From NCBI RefSeq assembly GCF_013415845.1, contig NZ_CP058907.1, forward strand, positions 2,666,001 to 2,730,000: DNA of 64,000 nt, in the 5' to 3' direction. The notes under the pieces were generated by a model, which saw only the letters and a program-made list of their open reading frames with translations, did not search any database and was not told the DNA's origin. Position 1 is the stretch's first letter. Every line of letters starts with the position of its first letter. Positions 16,739 through 23,709 of this stretch are shown in pieces. The position numbers were made by a program, and so were the translations under genes. Source of the stretch: Rhodopseudomonas palustris. Its GTDB lineage: Bacteria; Pseudomonadota; Alphaproteobacteria; Rhizobiales; Xanthobacteraceae.

Positions 16739-17329
16739 TTAGCTGCTCTTGCGGGCGGCGAGTGCCATCGCGATCAGCGAGGTGCCGCCGAACACCAGAT
16801 TGATGCCGATCAGCAGCCCGATCGCCCAGACGGTGCCGGGCCAGCCCGAGATGATGACGAACGCCACCAGGATGTCGGCGATACCGGCTGCGAGCATCCA
16901 GCCCCAGCGCTCCGACATCCGTCCGCGATGCTGGAAGGCGTACATGATCGTGGCGACACCTTCGGCGAGGAAATAGACGCCGACGATGAAGGTGAGGGTC
17001 AGCGTGCCTTGCAGCGGCATCGCGATCAGCACCAGGCCGGCGACCAGCGCCAGCACCGCCGACAGCAGCGACCACCAGAAGCCGGGGCCCTTACGCGCCC
17101 AGATCGAGAAGCCGATGCCTGCCACGCCGGCGACGAAGAACAGCCAGCCGAGCACGATGGTGAAGGTGATGCTGGCGAGCAGCGGTAGCAGGATCGCCGC
17201 AAAACCGATGATCAGCAGCAGAATGCCTTCGAACAGATAGGCCTTCCAGTGATCGCGGATGGCCGCCTCGACGCGCGCCTGCAGGCGTTCGACGTCTTCG
17301 GGGCGAAGGCTGTCATCTGGCAGAGACAT
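16739..17329 (-). CDS. HdeD-family membrane protein
   Basis: The protein is 196 residues from the ATG at 17329, which has a GGAGAA ribosome site; the longer frame is rejected. Six hydrophobic segments follow an acidic cytoplasmic N-terminus, for example LFEGILLLIIGFAAILLPLL, FTIVLGWLFFVAGVAGI, LTLTFIVGVYFLAEGVATI and VWAIGLLIGINLVFGGTSLI, in the paired arrangement of HdeD (DUF308) proteins. E. coli HdeD is linked to acid resistance at high cell density; the molecular role is not known. The upstream side is a 500-base region with little other coding. Confidence 0.85.
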   Translation of the reverse strand: MSLPDDSLRPEDVERLQARVEAAIRDHWKAYLFEGILLLIIGFAAILLPLLASITFTIVLGWLFFVAGVAGIGFSIWARKGPGFWWSLLSAVLALVAGLVLIAMPLQGTLTLTFIVGVYFLAEGVATIMYAFQHRGRMSERWGWMLAAGIADILVAFVIISGWPGTVWAIGLLIGINLVFGGTSLIAMALAARKSS

Positions 17330-17835
17330 GGGAAGTTCTCCTTCAATGGTTCCCGGACAGGAACTTACCCCGCGCAACGCACCGCGGCGTTAATAGTTCA
17401 GGCGCTTCGGTCTGATTATTCGCGACATTGCAGTCGAATCGAAACGGCGTGGGGAATCAGTTAATTGTAGCGCTTGATTGCGACGACTTTGGCGGGAGAC
17501 GACCGATGGTCCCAGCCGTTTTGCATTTGGTCGCGTTGGCGCTTGCGATCACGCTGTTCGTGTTCGCCTGACTTAACATGCAGGGACTTTGAGCTGCAGG
17601 TGTCCCGCACCGATCGCGATCGGGCGCGAGGCCTCCTTGCGTGTGCCTCTTGTTTGCGCACACTACGATCCTCGGCATACAATTCCGCAACCATGTCGTG
17701 CTCGGTCGCAGACCGAATCTGCACATTGGATTCGCCGAGCGCACTAAAAAGGCGTATATAGAGCAATATTCAATTTAAAATTGTGGTCGGATCCTCGTTC
17801 GCGCCACGAGCAAACAGTCTCCGTTAGGAGGCATC
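17330..17835. other. Intergenic region with one candidate micro-ORF
   Basis: This stretch of about 500 bases is less G+C-rich than its neighbours. It holds the promoter of the hdeD-like gene at its left end, a 21-codon candidate gene at 17506-17571, and the leader of the zinc-ribbon gene at its right end. A minus-strand frame of 101 codons (17461-17766) crosses it but lacks a ribosome site and recognisable protein features. Confidence 0.4.
17506..17571 (+). CDS. Candidate 21-residue hydrophobic membrane peptide
   Basis: ATG at 17506 follows GGCGGGAGACGACCG, a fair ribosome site. The frame encodes MVPAVLHLVALALAITLFVF plus alanine, then TGA, essentially one membrane-spanning helix. It is too short to judge coding statistically. 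It could instead be chance, since an unselected frame of this size is common. Confidence 0.3.
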   Translation: MVPAVLHLVALALAITLFVFA

Positions 17836-18063
17836 ATGTGCAAGGACAAACGGCCCCACTGCAGCAGATGCGGTGCTCGCACGGGGCTCGCCCGGGTCTC
17901 CCCGGTGCAATCGATCGAACTGCGAATCTATGAATGCGCGAGCTGCGGCCAGACCGATTACTACGAGGTCAGCCCAGCCCCACAGGCGTCGTGGGGATTG
18001 CTAGCCGGTGACCGACTTGCCGGGATCCTTGCAGCACTGAAGAGGAATGATGGCGCTCCCTAG
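17836..18063 (+). CDS. Small zinc-ribbon-like protein
   Basis: The protein is 75 residues with a strong ribosome site (AGGAGG, 7 bases before the ATG). It has two CxxC pairs, CSRCG near residue 8 and CASCG near residue 34, with the spacing of a zinc ribbon, separated by a strand-like segment (SIELRIYECASC). The rest is a short helix. Such proteins often bind nucleic acid or other proteins; no specific role can be given. Its last 13 bases overlap the 3' end of the tRNA-Glu gene on the other strand: the TAG stop is made of tRNA T-arm and acceptor sequence. Confidence 0.75.
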   Translation: MCKDKRPHCSRCGARTGLARVSPVQSIELRIYECASCGQTDYYEVSPAPQASWGLLAGDRLAGILAALKRNDGAP

Positions 18064-18125
18064 CGGAATCGAACCGCTCTCTCCACCGTGAAAGGGTGGC
18101 GTCCTAACCGATAGACGAAGGGAGC
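18051..18125 (-). tRNA. tRNA-Glu (anticodon TTC)
   Basis: Reading the minus strand from 18125, GCTCCCTTCGTCTATCGGTT begins the acceptor stem and D arm. The anticodon loop is CTTTCAC with anticodon TTC, and the T-loop reads GGTTCGATTCC. The acceptor 3' strand GGGAGC is followed by the discriminator G and an encoded CCA. All arms pair. Confidence 0.95.
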
Positions 18126-18458
18126 GAAACCGCCGGACGCGCGCGATACGGAGATCGCGAGCAGGCGGAAACGCACGGTTTTACCCGAAACGTTGCTTCA
18201 GCAGGCTCGGGAACCGGCCCGCCGCGAAGCAGCGGCGAACGTATAGAGGCGTTTTTTCCGAGGGGCAAGCGCTCTGCGCGGCGATCTGTCGATACCCCGA
18301 CTTTTCGTTAAATCTTGCAACGATTTTTCAACAGCCGCGGACCTAGACCAGAGACAGGCTCTGAGCGATCGGAGCCGAAAGCTCTCACGTCCTGCTGTGG
18401 GCTTTGAGCGGTGTCCCCATGTCATCGGCATGGGCCCCAGCAGGCAGAGGACGATGCC
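18126..18458. other. Region upstream of tRNA-Glu and of the PilZ gene
   Basis: About 330 bases that must hold the divergent promoters of tRNA-Glu (leftward) and the PilZ gene (rightward). A T-rich stretch near 18300-18335 is the least G+C-rich part. I see no gene or clear hairpin. Confidence 0.4.
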
Positions 18459-18716
18459 ATGGCCAAGGACAAGACCAAACGCGAGCCGCGCAAATCGGTG
18501 CGGCAGAGCGGCTGGATTACGCTCGACGGCGGCTTTGCCGCGCGCCCGTGCGAGGTGCTGGATCTGTCGAGTTCTGGAGCCAAGCTGGTACTGAACGAAG
18601 CTGAATCACTTGGGTCGCGGCTGCGGCTCGGCTTCTCGCGCGATGCGCGGCAGGGGCGCCAATGCGAGGTGGTGTGGCGACGTGGTACGACGCTTGGAGT
18701 CAAATTCGTCAATTGA
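18459..18716 (+). CDS. PilZ-domain protein
   Basis: The protein is 85 residues and essentially a single PilZ domain. The N-terminus is basic (MAKDKTKREPRKSVRQSGW), and the domain shows the typical CEVLDLSSSGAKLVL (the DxSxxG motif) and a C-terminal CEVVWRRGTTLGVKFVN strand pair. PilZ domains bind cyclic-di-GMP through an N-terminal RxxxR and the DxSxxG motif; here RKSVR is a possible RxxxR. Single-domain members in this group are often poorly studied, and binding is not proven. It ends in a strong hairpin shared with the convergent micro-gene. Confidence 0.85.
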   Translation: MAKDKTKREPRKSVRQSGWITLDGGFAARPCEVLDLSSSGAKLVLNEAESLGSRLRLGFSRDARQGRQCEVVWRRGTTLGVKFVN

Positions 18717-18755
18717 GCGCGCGCGTCGTCGCTGAAGGCCGGCGTCGCCGAGGCA

Positions 18756-18794
18756 GAAAAAAGAAAGGCTCCGCTGCTCGCGGAGCCTTTCTTG
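18756..18794. terminator. Bidirectional terminator between PilZ gene and the 26-residue protein gene
   Basis: AGAAAGGCTCCG (18762-18773) pairs perfectly with CGGAGCCTTTCT (18781-18792). On the minus strand the stem is followed by a long T-run, on the plus strand by a shorter one. This supports a real minus-strand transcript ending here. Confidence 0.85.
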
Positions 18795-18834
18795 TGATTG
18801 ACGATGTCGCGCTTCGATTGTGAGCGGCGCCGGC

Positions 18835-18915
18835 TCAGTGGCCGAAGAACAGCCACAGCAGAATGATGATCGGGATCGGCACGCCGATCAGCCAAAGCAA
18901 TAGTCCTCGTCCCAT
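18835..18915 (-). CDS. 26-residue conserved-type membrane peptide
   Basis: The frame encodes MGRGLLLWLIGVPIPIIILL plus WLFFGH. A strong ribosome site (GGAGG) lies about 8 bases before the ATG, and a terminator with a long T-run follows on the same strand. The pattern MGRGLxLWLxGxPxPIIxL is one I associate with tiny hydrophobic proteins common in alphaproteobacteria. It is one membrane helix with a proline-containing turn. Function is unknown. It is usually missed by annotation because of its size. Confidence 0.7.
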   Translation of the reverse strand: MGRGLLLWLIGVPIPIIILLWLFFGH

Positions 18916-19055
18916 CTGATGTCCTCCGTTGGTTGCTCGACCAACGCGAGGTTGTGCGCGTCGTTCCGCGCCATGAGGCGCTTGCGCGAGCGATTCAGTG
19001 GGGCGCTTGCGCGCGCGATTCCAGAACGACGAAGCAAATTGCAGGCGTATGCGCC

Positions 19056-19505
19056 TTACCAATGGCCGGTGTTCGGCATCGAGGCCCATGGCTCCTGCGG
19101 CGGCAGGGCTTCGCCCTTTTGCAGCAGCTCGACCGACTGCAGATCCGGCGATCGCACGAACGCCATCTGACCGTCGCGCGGCGGGCGGTTGATGGTGATG
19201 CCGAGCTTCATCAGCCGCTCGCAGGTCGCGTAGATGTCGTCGACCTCGAACGCGAGATGGCCGAAGAACCGGTCCTCGCCGTAGCTCTCTTCGTCCCAAT
19301 TGTGGGTCAGCTCGATCGTGGGGGCGGGGCGGCCCTTCGATTGCTTCACCAGCTCTTCGTCTTCCGGCGCGCACAGGAACAGCAGCGTGAACTTGCCCTT
19401 GTCGTTGTCGATGCGGCGGACCTCCTTGAGGCCGAGCGCTCCGACGAAGAACTCCAGGGCGGTGTCGAGATTGCGGACGCGCAGCATGGTGTGCAGGTAG
19501 CGCAT
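19056..19505 (-). CDS. VOC-family protein, lactoylglutathione lyase-like
   Basis: The protein is 149 residues from the ATG at 19505, which has a GGAG ribosome site; eight further in-frame codons upstream are less likely. Two beta-alpha-beta-beta-beta modules are visible: [18 protein letters not shown] with GLKEVRR, and [20 protein letters not shown] with GITINRPP. Candidate metal ligands are His4, Glu (PTIELTHNW), His (GHLAFEV) and Glu (SVELLQKGE). The order HTMLRV...TIELTHN...GHLAFEV is that of glyoxalase I, which converts the methylglyoxal-glutathione adduct to lactoylglutathione. The extra charged loop ([10 protein letters not shown]) fits class I enzymes. Confidence 0.85.
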   Translation of the reverse strand: MRYLHTMLRVRNLDTALEFFVGALGLKEVRRIDNDKGKFTLLFLCAPEDEELVKQSKGRPAPTIELTHNWDEESYGEDRFFGHLAFEVDDIYATCERLMKLGITINRPPRDGQMAFVRSPDLQSVELLQKGEALPPQEPWASMPNTGHW

Positions 19506-19630
19506 GTGGTGGTGATCTCCTTCGGACAATGTGCCGGCGATCTTGGGACGGAACGGCCGCGATGGAAAGCGCGGGGCGCTGGTCGGCGGCGCGGACGAGC
19601 GCCATGCCCTTCTGCCGGAGGTTCAAAACA

Positions 19631-19662
19631 ATAAGGTCTGGAGCCGGGGCTCCAGACCTTAT
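19631..19662 (-). terminator. Perfect 15-base inverted repeat
   Basis: ATAAGGTCTGGAGCC (19631-19645) and its exact complement (19648-19662) are separated by two bases. On the minus strand TTATTGTTTT follows the stem, so it may end a leftward transcript. It could equally be an operator for the VOC gene. Confidence 0.5.
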
Positions 19663-19750
19663 GCTCGCTCGGGGGAGGTGTGACGAACGGGACGCAGCGG
19701 CGCCGAGCACGGCGGCCTTTGCATCCCATCGCTTCCGGACGGCCGACGAA

Positions 19751-19786
19751 AAAGAGCCCCGCCTTGGAGGTCGCGCGGGGCTCTTT
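19751..19786. terminator. Terminator-like hairpin upstream of cobB
   Basis: AAAGAGCCCCGC (19751-19762) pairs with GCGGGGCTCTTT (19775-19786). T-runs follow on both strands, the longer one on the minus strand. There is no annotated gene upstream on the plus strand, so it most likely ends a leftward transcript from the cobB region. Confidence 0.65.
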
Positions 19787-19846
19787 TAGAGGAGGTCATC
19801 CGTTGAGACGGGTTCGACTATCCGACCAGGGCGGCCCTCTTGCAAT

Positions 19847-19999
19847 TCAAAAAAATGTGGCTTCGAATCTGAGCACGGGAACCGGCAACTTCTCCGCGGC
19901 GGACGCGTCGATGTCGGCGCGGCCTCGTCGCTCCGGTTTCGGCTCGCGGCGCGCGTACGCTTGCGCGACGAGAGGGTAATTCTGAAATGATCCAACCAT
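19847..19999 (-). CDS. Candidate 50-residue protein divergent from cobB
   Basis: The frame starts MVGSFQNYPLVAQAYARREP, has a basic middle and ends VLRFEATFF. Its ATG overlaps the cobB ATG on the other strand. Support is indirect: a terminator-like hairpin lies 60 bases beyond its stop in the right orientation. The ribosome site is poor (AAAGG about 13 bases away) and I do not recognise the sequence. Confidence 0.3.
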   Translation of the reverse strand: MVGSFQNYPLVAQAYARREPKPERRGRADIDASAAEKLPVPVLRFEATFF

Positions 20000-20759
20000 G
20001 ATCGCACCCAGCCTTTCCAGCGGGGTCGAACAGCTCGGCGACATGATCGCGCACGCCTCGTCGATCGTGCCATTCACCGGCGCCGGCATTTCGACCGAGT
20101 CCGGCATTCCTGATTTCCGTTCGCCGGGCGGCTTATGGAGCCGCAACCAGCCGATCCCATTCGACGAGTTCGTGGCGCGCCAGGATGCGCGCGACGAAGC
20201 GTGGCGGCGACGTTTCGCGATGGAGCAGACCTTTGCGAAGGCACGGCCGGCCCGCGGTCATCGCGCGCTCGCATCGCTGTACAAGGCCGGCAAGGTGCCG
20301 GCGATCATCACGCAGAACATCGACAATCTGCATCAGGTGTCCGGCTTCGCCGAACACGACGTCGTCGAGCTCCACGGCAACACCACCTATGCGCGCTGCA
20401 TCGGCTGCGGGAAGCGGCATGAGCTCGACTGGGTTCGCGAGTGGTTCTTTCGCACCGGGCACGCCCCACATTGCACCGCGTGCGACGAGCCGGTGAAGAC
20501 CGCGACGGTGTCGTTCGGTCAGTCGATGCCGTCCGATGCGATGCGCCGCGCCACCGAACTTGCGCAGCATTGCGATCTGTTCATCGCGATCGGTTCGTCG
20601 CTTGTGGTGTGGCCCGCAGCGGGCTTTCCGATGCTGGCGAAAGAGTGCGGCGCCAAGCTCGTCATCATCAACAGAGAGCCGACCGAACAAGATGAAATCG
20701 CCGATCTGGTGATCCGTCACGACATCGGAGAAACGCTTGGACCGTTCGTCGGTAACTGA
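19998..20759 (+). CDS. cobB: NAD-dependent protein deacylase (sirtuin)
   Basis: The protein is 253 residues, a complete SIR2 fold. Motifs: IVPFTGAGISTESGIPDFR (NAD pocket), ITQNIDNLHQ (catalytic core), the catalytic His in VELHGNTTYARC, and four zinc cysteines in CIGCG and CTACD with the long spacing of bacterial enzymes. The C-terminal GSSLVVWPAAGFP and INREPTEQD segments bind NAD. It removes acetyl or succinyl groups from protein lysines, consuming NAD. It stands alone, with a hairpin upstream and about 200 bases before the next gene. The absence of the Ala-Tyr-Arg class III signature I would look for makes plain deacetylation more likely than desuccinylation; this is inference. Confidence 0.92.
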   Translation: MIAPSLSSGVEQLGDMIAHASSIVPFTGAGISTESGIPDFRSPGGLWSRNQPIPFDEFVARQDARDEAWRRRFAMEQTFAKARPARGHRALASLYKAGKVPAIITQNIDNLHQVSGFAEHDVVELHGNTTYARCIGCGKRHELDWVREWFFRTGHAPHCTACDEPVKTATVSFGQSMPSDAMRRATELAQHCDLFIAIGSSLVVWPAAGFPMLAKECGAKLVIINREPTEQDEIADLVIRHDIGETLGPFVGN

Positions 20760-20962
20760 AACCTCGTAAGATTCGCAGGCTTTCAAGGCTGTTTATAGTT
20801 GTCGCGTAACGATTTTTTTGTCTTTGCCGTTTCGGTCGCGGTGTTATCTTCGAATCAACAGATTCGCGGCGGCGCAATCCTGAGTAGTTTGAGGGAATGC
20901 TCGGCGAATCATCCTCGTCGCGGAAGCGACGAATTTGTTGATGACGTGCGGGGTCCGGGGTC

Positions 20963-21670
20963 ATGGGGTCGGACGGATTTGAGTCCAAAAGGCCGGGCGT
21001 TTTGCCCGCAGCCAGCGCTGCGAAGCCGAGAGCAGCGGAGTTTCCGGTAGGCGATTTCTCGCCGCGGGACTTCGGAGCCGGAGCGCATGGCGACCTTTCG
21101 GCTCCCCGCGATCTAAATCCGCGCGATGCCTTTACCGGTCTTGGCGAAGCCGCGAACCTCGTCGAGATCAGCGGCGTCATCAAGTGGTTCGACGCCTCGA
21201 AGGGCTACGGCTTCGTGGTTCCGGACAACGGCTGGCCCGACGTGCTGCTGCACGTCACGGTGCTGCGCCGCGACGGCTATCAGACCGCCTATGAGGGCGC
21301 CCGCATCGTCGTCGAGTGCGTGCAGCGCGCCAAGGGCTACCAGGCGTTCCGCATCGTCTCGATGGACGAGTCGACCGCGATCCATCCGGCGCAGATGCTG
21401 CCGGCGCGCACCCATGTCAGCGTGACGCCGACCAGCGGGCTGGAGCGCGCGCAGGTCAAGTGGTTCAACCGGCTGCGCGGGTTCGGCTTCCTGACCTGCG
21501 GTGAGGGCACGCCGGACATCTTCGTGCACATGGAAACGCTGCGCCGCTACGGCATGACCGAGCTGCGGCCGGGCCAGTATGTGCTGGTGCGGTTCGGGCC
21601 GGGCTCGAAGGGCATGATGGCTGCCGAGATCCAGCCGGAGAACGGCGCACCCGGCCTGTCCTCGCACTGA
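20963..21670 (+). CDS. Double cold-shock-domain protein
   Basis: The protein is 235 residues. The first 65 are low-complexity and probably disordered. Two cold-shock domains follow: one about residues 70-135 (GVIKWFDASKGYGFVVPDNG, with DVLLHVTVLRRDG) and one about 160-225 (AQVKWFNRLRGFGFLTCGEG, DIFVHMETLRRYG). The RNP1-like KGYGFV and RGFGFL and the RNP2-like VLLHV and IFVHM motifs are intact, so both domains should bind single-stranded nucleic acid. Paired CSD proteins of this size are typical of Rhizobiales and are seen as RNA chaperones. The ribosome site is weak. A G+C-rich hairpin follows the stop. Confidence 0.9.
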   Translation: MGSDGFESKRPGVLPAASAAKPRAAEFPVGDFSPRDFGAGAHGDLSAPRDLNPRDAFTGLGEAANLVEISGVIKWFDASKGYGFVVPDNGWPDVLLHVTVLRRDGYQTAYEGARIVVECVQRAKGYQAFRIVSMDESTAIHPAQMLPARTHVSVTPTSGLERAQVKWFNRLRGFGFLTCGEGTPDIFVHMETLRRYGMTELRPGQYVLVRFGPGSKGMMAAEIQPENGAPGLSSH

Positions 21671-21689
21671 GCGGGGCGCCCAGAGGGTA

Positions 21690-21718
21690 AACGGCGCGCA
21701 CACGCGCGCCGTTCTTGA
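21690..21718 (+). terminator. Hairpin after the double cold-shock gene
   Basis: AACGGCGCGC (21690-21699) pairs with GCGCGCCGTT (21704-21713) across ACAC and is followed by CTTGAT. The T content of the tail is low, so the terminator strength is uncertain. Confidence 0.55.
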
Positions 21719-21854
21719 TCGCGCCATCCTTGATCGCCAATTTGTGAATCGGCTGACGCCCGCCGCGCATGCTGTTTGCGCGGCGGAAATGCGTTCGGCA
21801 TGATCCCGGCCGCATTGCGCAGCCGTGGCGCCCGCGAAAAACAGGTTCGATTCA

Positions 21855-22340
21855 ATGCAGGCTTCTGAAATGTTCAAGTTCCGCCGGCTGCGGTGGCTGG
21901 GTGCGCTCGCGATGGCGCTGATGCTGTGCGGCCTTCTGGTGCGCGGCGCGGTGGCGGCGCAGATGCAGTCGCTGGAGATCGTCGGCAAGACCGGCGTGCA
22001 CGTGTTTACCGTCGAGATCGCCACCACCGATCAGGAGCGGGAAGTCGGCCTGATGTACCGCAAGAGCCTGCCGGACGGGCAGGGCATGCTGTTCGACTTC
22101 CGCCCCGAGCAGCAGGTGTCGATGTGGATGAAGAACACCTACATCCCGCTCGACATGATCTTCATCCGCGGCGACGGCACCATCCTGCGGATCGCCGAGA
22201 ACACCGAGCCGCTGTCGACCCGGATCATTGCCTCGGGCGGGCCGGTCGCGGGCGTGCTCGAGGTCAGCGGCGGCACCGCCAAGAAGCTCGGCATCGCCGC
22301 CGGCGACCGGGTGGCGCATCCGCTGTTCAAGTCGCGCTGA
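21855..22340 (+). CDS. DUF192-family exported protein
   Basis: The protein is 161 residues from the ATG at 21855; starts at 21825 (GTG) and 21870 (ATG) are alternatives. The N-terminus has a basic stretch (FKFRRLRW) and a hydrophobic signal ending VRGAVAA. The DUF192 domain covers the rest: QEREVGLMYRKSLPDGQGML, VSMWMKNTYIPLDMIFI and the C-terminal GTAKKLGIAAGDRV. The family is compact, periplasmic or secreted, and has no assigned activity. tRNA-Pro follows about 80 bases after the stop. Confidence 0.88.
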   Translation: MQASEMFKFRRLRWLGALAMALMLCGLLVRGAVAAQMQSLEIVGKTGVHVFTVEIATTDQEREVGLMYRKSLPDGQGMLFDFRPEQQVSMWMKNTYIPLDMIFIRGDGTILRIAENTEPLSTRIIASGGPVAGVLEVSGGTAKKLGIAAGDRVAHPLFKSR

Positions 22341-22420
22341 GGCCGGCTTGCTGGTCTGACGTGAACCGTGTATCGACGGCCGTCGGCCCAGAGATCCGGG
22401 TCATGGATCGGGTCATGGAT

Positions 22421-22497
22421 CGGGGTATAGCGCAGCCTGGTAGCGCGGCAGTTTTGGGTACTGCAGGTCGTTGGTTCGAATCCAGCTGCCCCGACCA
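22421..22497 (+). tRNA. tRNA-Pro (anticodon TGG)
   Basis: CGGGGTA pairs with TGCCCCG (one G-T). The D arm reads GCGCAGCCTGGTAGCGC, the anticodon loop is TTTGGGT with anticodon TGG, the T-loop is GGTTCGAATCC, and CCA is encoded. It is immediately preceded by a short direct repeat (CGGGTCATGGAT twice). Confidence 0.95.
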
Positions 22498-22590
22498 CTC
22501 GTTTTCCTTCTTTTCACGACGGCTTTGCCGCGGGCCCGCGGCCGGTGCCGATTGCATCGTAAGACCTGAGGCTGCTGCGGAGCTTGGCCG

Positions 22591-23709
22591 ATGAAGATCG
22601 CGCTGGCGATCGTGTCGCTGTTCCCGAGCGGCGGGCTGCAGCGAGACTGTATGGGCATCGCCCGGCGGCTGATGGCGCGCGGCCACGACGTCACCATCCT
22701 GGCCTCACGGCGGCAGGGCGAGCTGCCGACCGACCTGAAGATTGAGCTGCTGCCGGTCAGCGCCTGGAGCAATCACGGCCGGGACTTGCGCTTTGCCGAA
22801 GCGGCAGCGCAGCGCAAACCGGCATTCGACCGGCTCGCCGGCTTCGGCAAACTGACCGATCTCGACGTGCTGTACTGCGCCGATGGCTGTGACAAGGCGC
22901 GTCCGGCGCGGTGGTCCGATCGCTTCACCGCGCGCCGCCGGATCAAGCTTGGGCTGGAGGCCGCGAGTTTCGCGCCCGGACGGCCGACGCAGTGCCTGCT
23001 GCTCAGCCAGAATCAGCTCGACAGCTTCCAGCAGGCCTGGGGCACTGAGCCGGAGCGGCTGGCGCTGATGCCGCCGACGATCGATCCCGGCCGGCGGCAT
23101 CCGGAGTTTCGCACTGACGGCACCCGCGAGCGGATCCGCGGCGAGCTCGGGATCGTCGGCGATACCGTCGTTTGGCTGGCGGTGGCGGCACATCCTCTGA
23201 CCAAGGGGCTCGACCGTGCGGTGGCGGCGCTTGTGGCGTTCCCGGAGGCGCGGCTGGTGGTGGCCGGTGTGGCAGATGACAGCAAGCAGGGGCGGCTGAT
23301 GCGCCGGCTTTCCGGTGAAGCCAAGGTGTCGGATCGGATCACCTTGCTCGGCATGCGCCGCGACATTCCCGAATTGATGGCGGGGGCGGATTTGCTGATC
23401 CATCCGGCTCGGGTCGACACCACCGGCACCGCGATCCTGGAGGCGGTGGTGAACGGCCTGCCGGTGATCACCACCGCGGTGTGCGGCTATGCGCGCCACG
23501 TCGCAGCAGCCGATGCCGGCGTGGTGCTGCCGGAGCCGTTCGGGCCCGGCAACCTGAGCGAGGCATTGCGTCAGGCGTCGGCACCGGGGCGCCGCGCGTC
23601 ATGGAGCGAGAACGGCGACCGCTATGGCGCCAGCCACGATCTCTATTCCGGGCTCGACTGTGCCGCCGCGATCATCGCCGGCGAGACTGCCGGCACGCCG
23701 CTGTCCTGA
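22591..23709 (+). CDS. GT4-family glycosyltransferase, WaaG-like
   Basis: The protein is 372 residues with a GT-B fold. The N-terminal domain begins MKIALAIVSLFPSGGLQRDC with the glycine-rich acceptor loop, then GHDVTIL. The C-terminal domain has VAAHPLTKGLDRAVAAL, LVVAGVADD, ITLLGMRRDIPELMAGADLL, and the E(x7)E-like donor site AILEAVVNGLPVITTAVCG. The spacing and the GGLQRD start resemble LPS core alpha-1,3-glucosyltransferases (WaaG/RfaG), which add glucose to heptose at the inner membrane. The acceptor here is unproven because the core of this group lacks enterobacterial heptose patterns. Its 3' end overlaps the convergent opgC-like gene by 67 bases. Confidence 0.82.
   Translation: MKIALAIVSLFPSGGLQRDCMGIARRLMARGHDVTILASRRQGELPTDLKIELLPVSAWSNHGRDLRFAEAAAQRKPAFDRLAGFGKLTDLDVLYCADGCDKARPARWSDRFTARRRIKLGLEAASFAPGRPTQCLLLSQNQLDSFQQAWGTEPERLALMPPTIDPGRRHPEFRTDGTRERIRGELGIVGDTVVWLAVAAHPLTKGLDRAVAALVAFPEARLVVAGVADDSKQGRLMRRLSGEAKVSDRITLLGMRRDIPELMAGADLLIHPARVDTTGTAILEAVVNGLPVITTAVCGYARHVAAADAGVVLPEPFGPGNLSEALRQASAPGRRASWSENGDRYGASHDLYSGLDCAAAIIAGETAGTPLS

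Larger units (their letters stand above)
19506..19997. other. Intergenic region with two hairpins and a candidate small ORF
   Basis: This stretch of about 490 bases separates the VOC gene (leftward) from cobB (rightward). It contains a perfect 15-base inverted repeat at 19631-19662, a terminator-like hairpin at 19751-19786 and, on the minus strand, a 50-codon frame at 19847-19999. A terminator here is unexpected unless something is transcribed across it. Confidence 0.5.
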
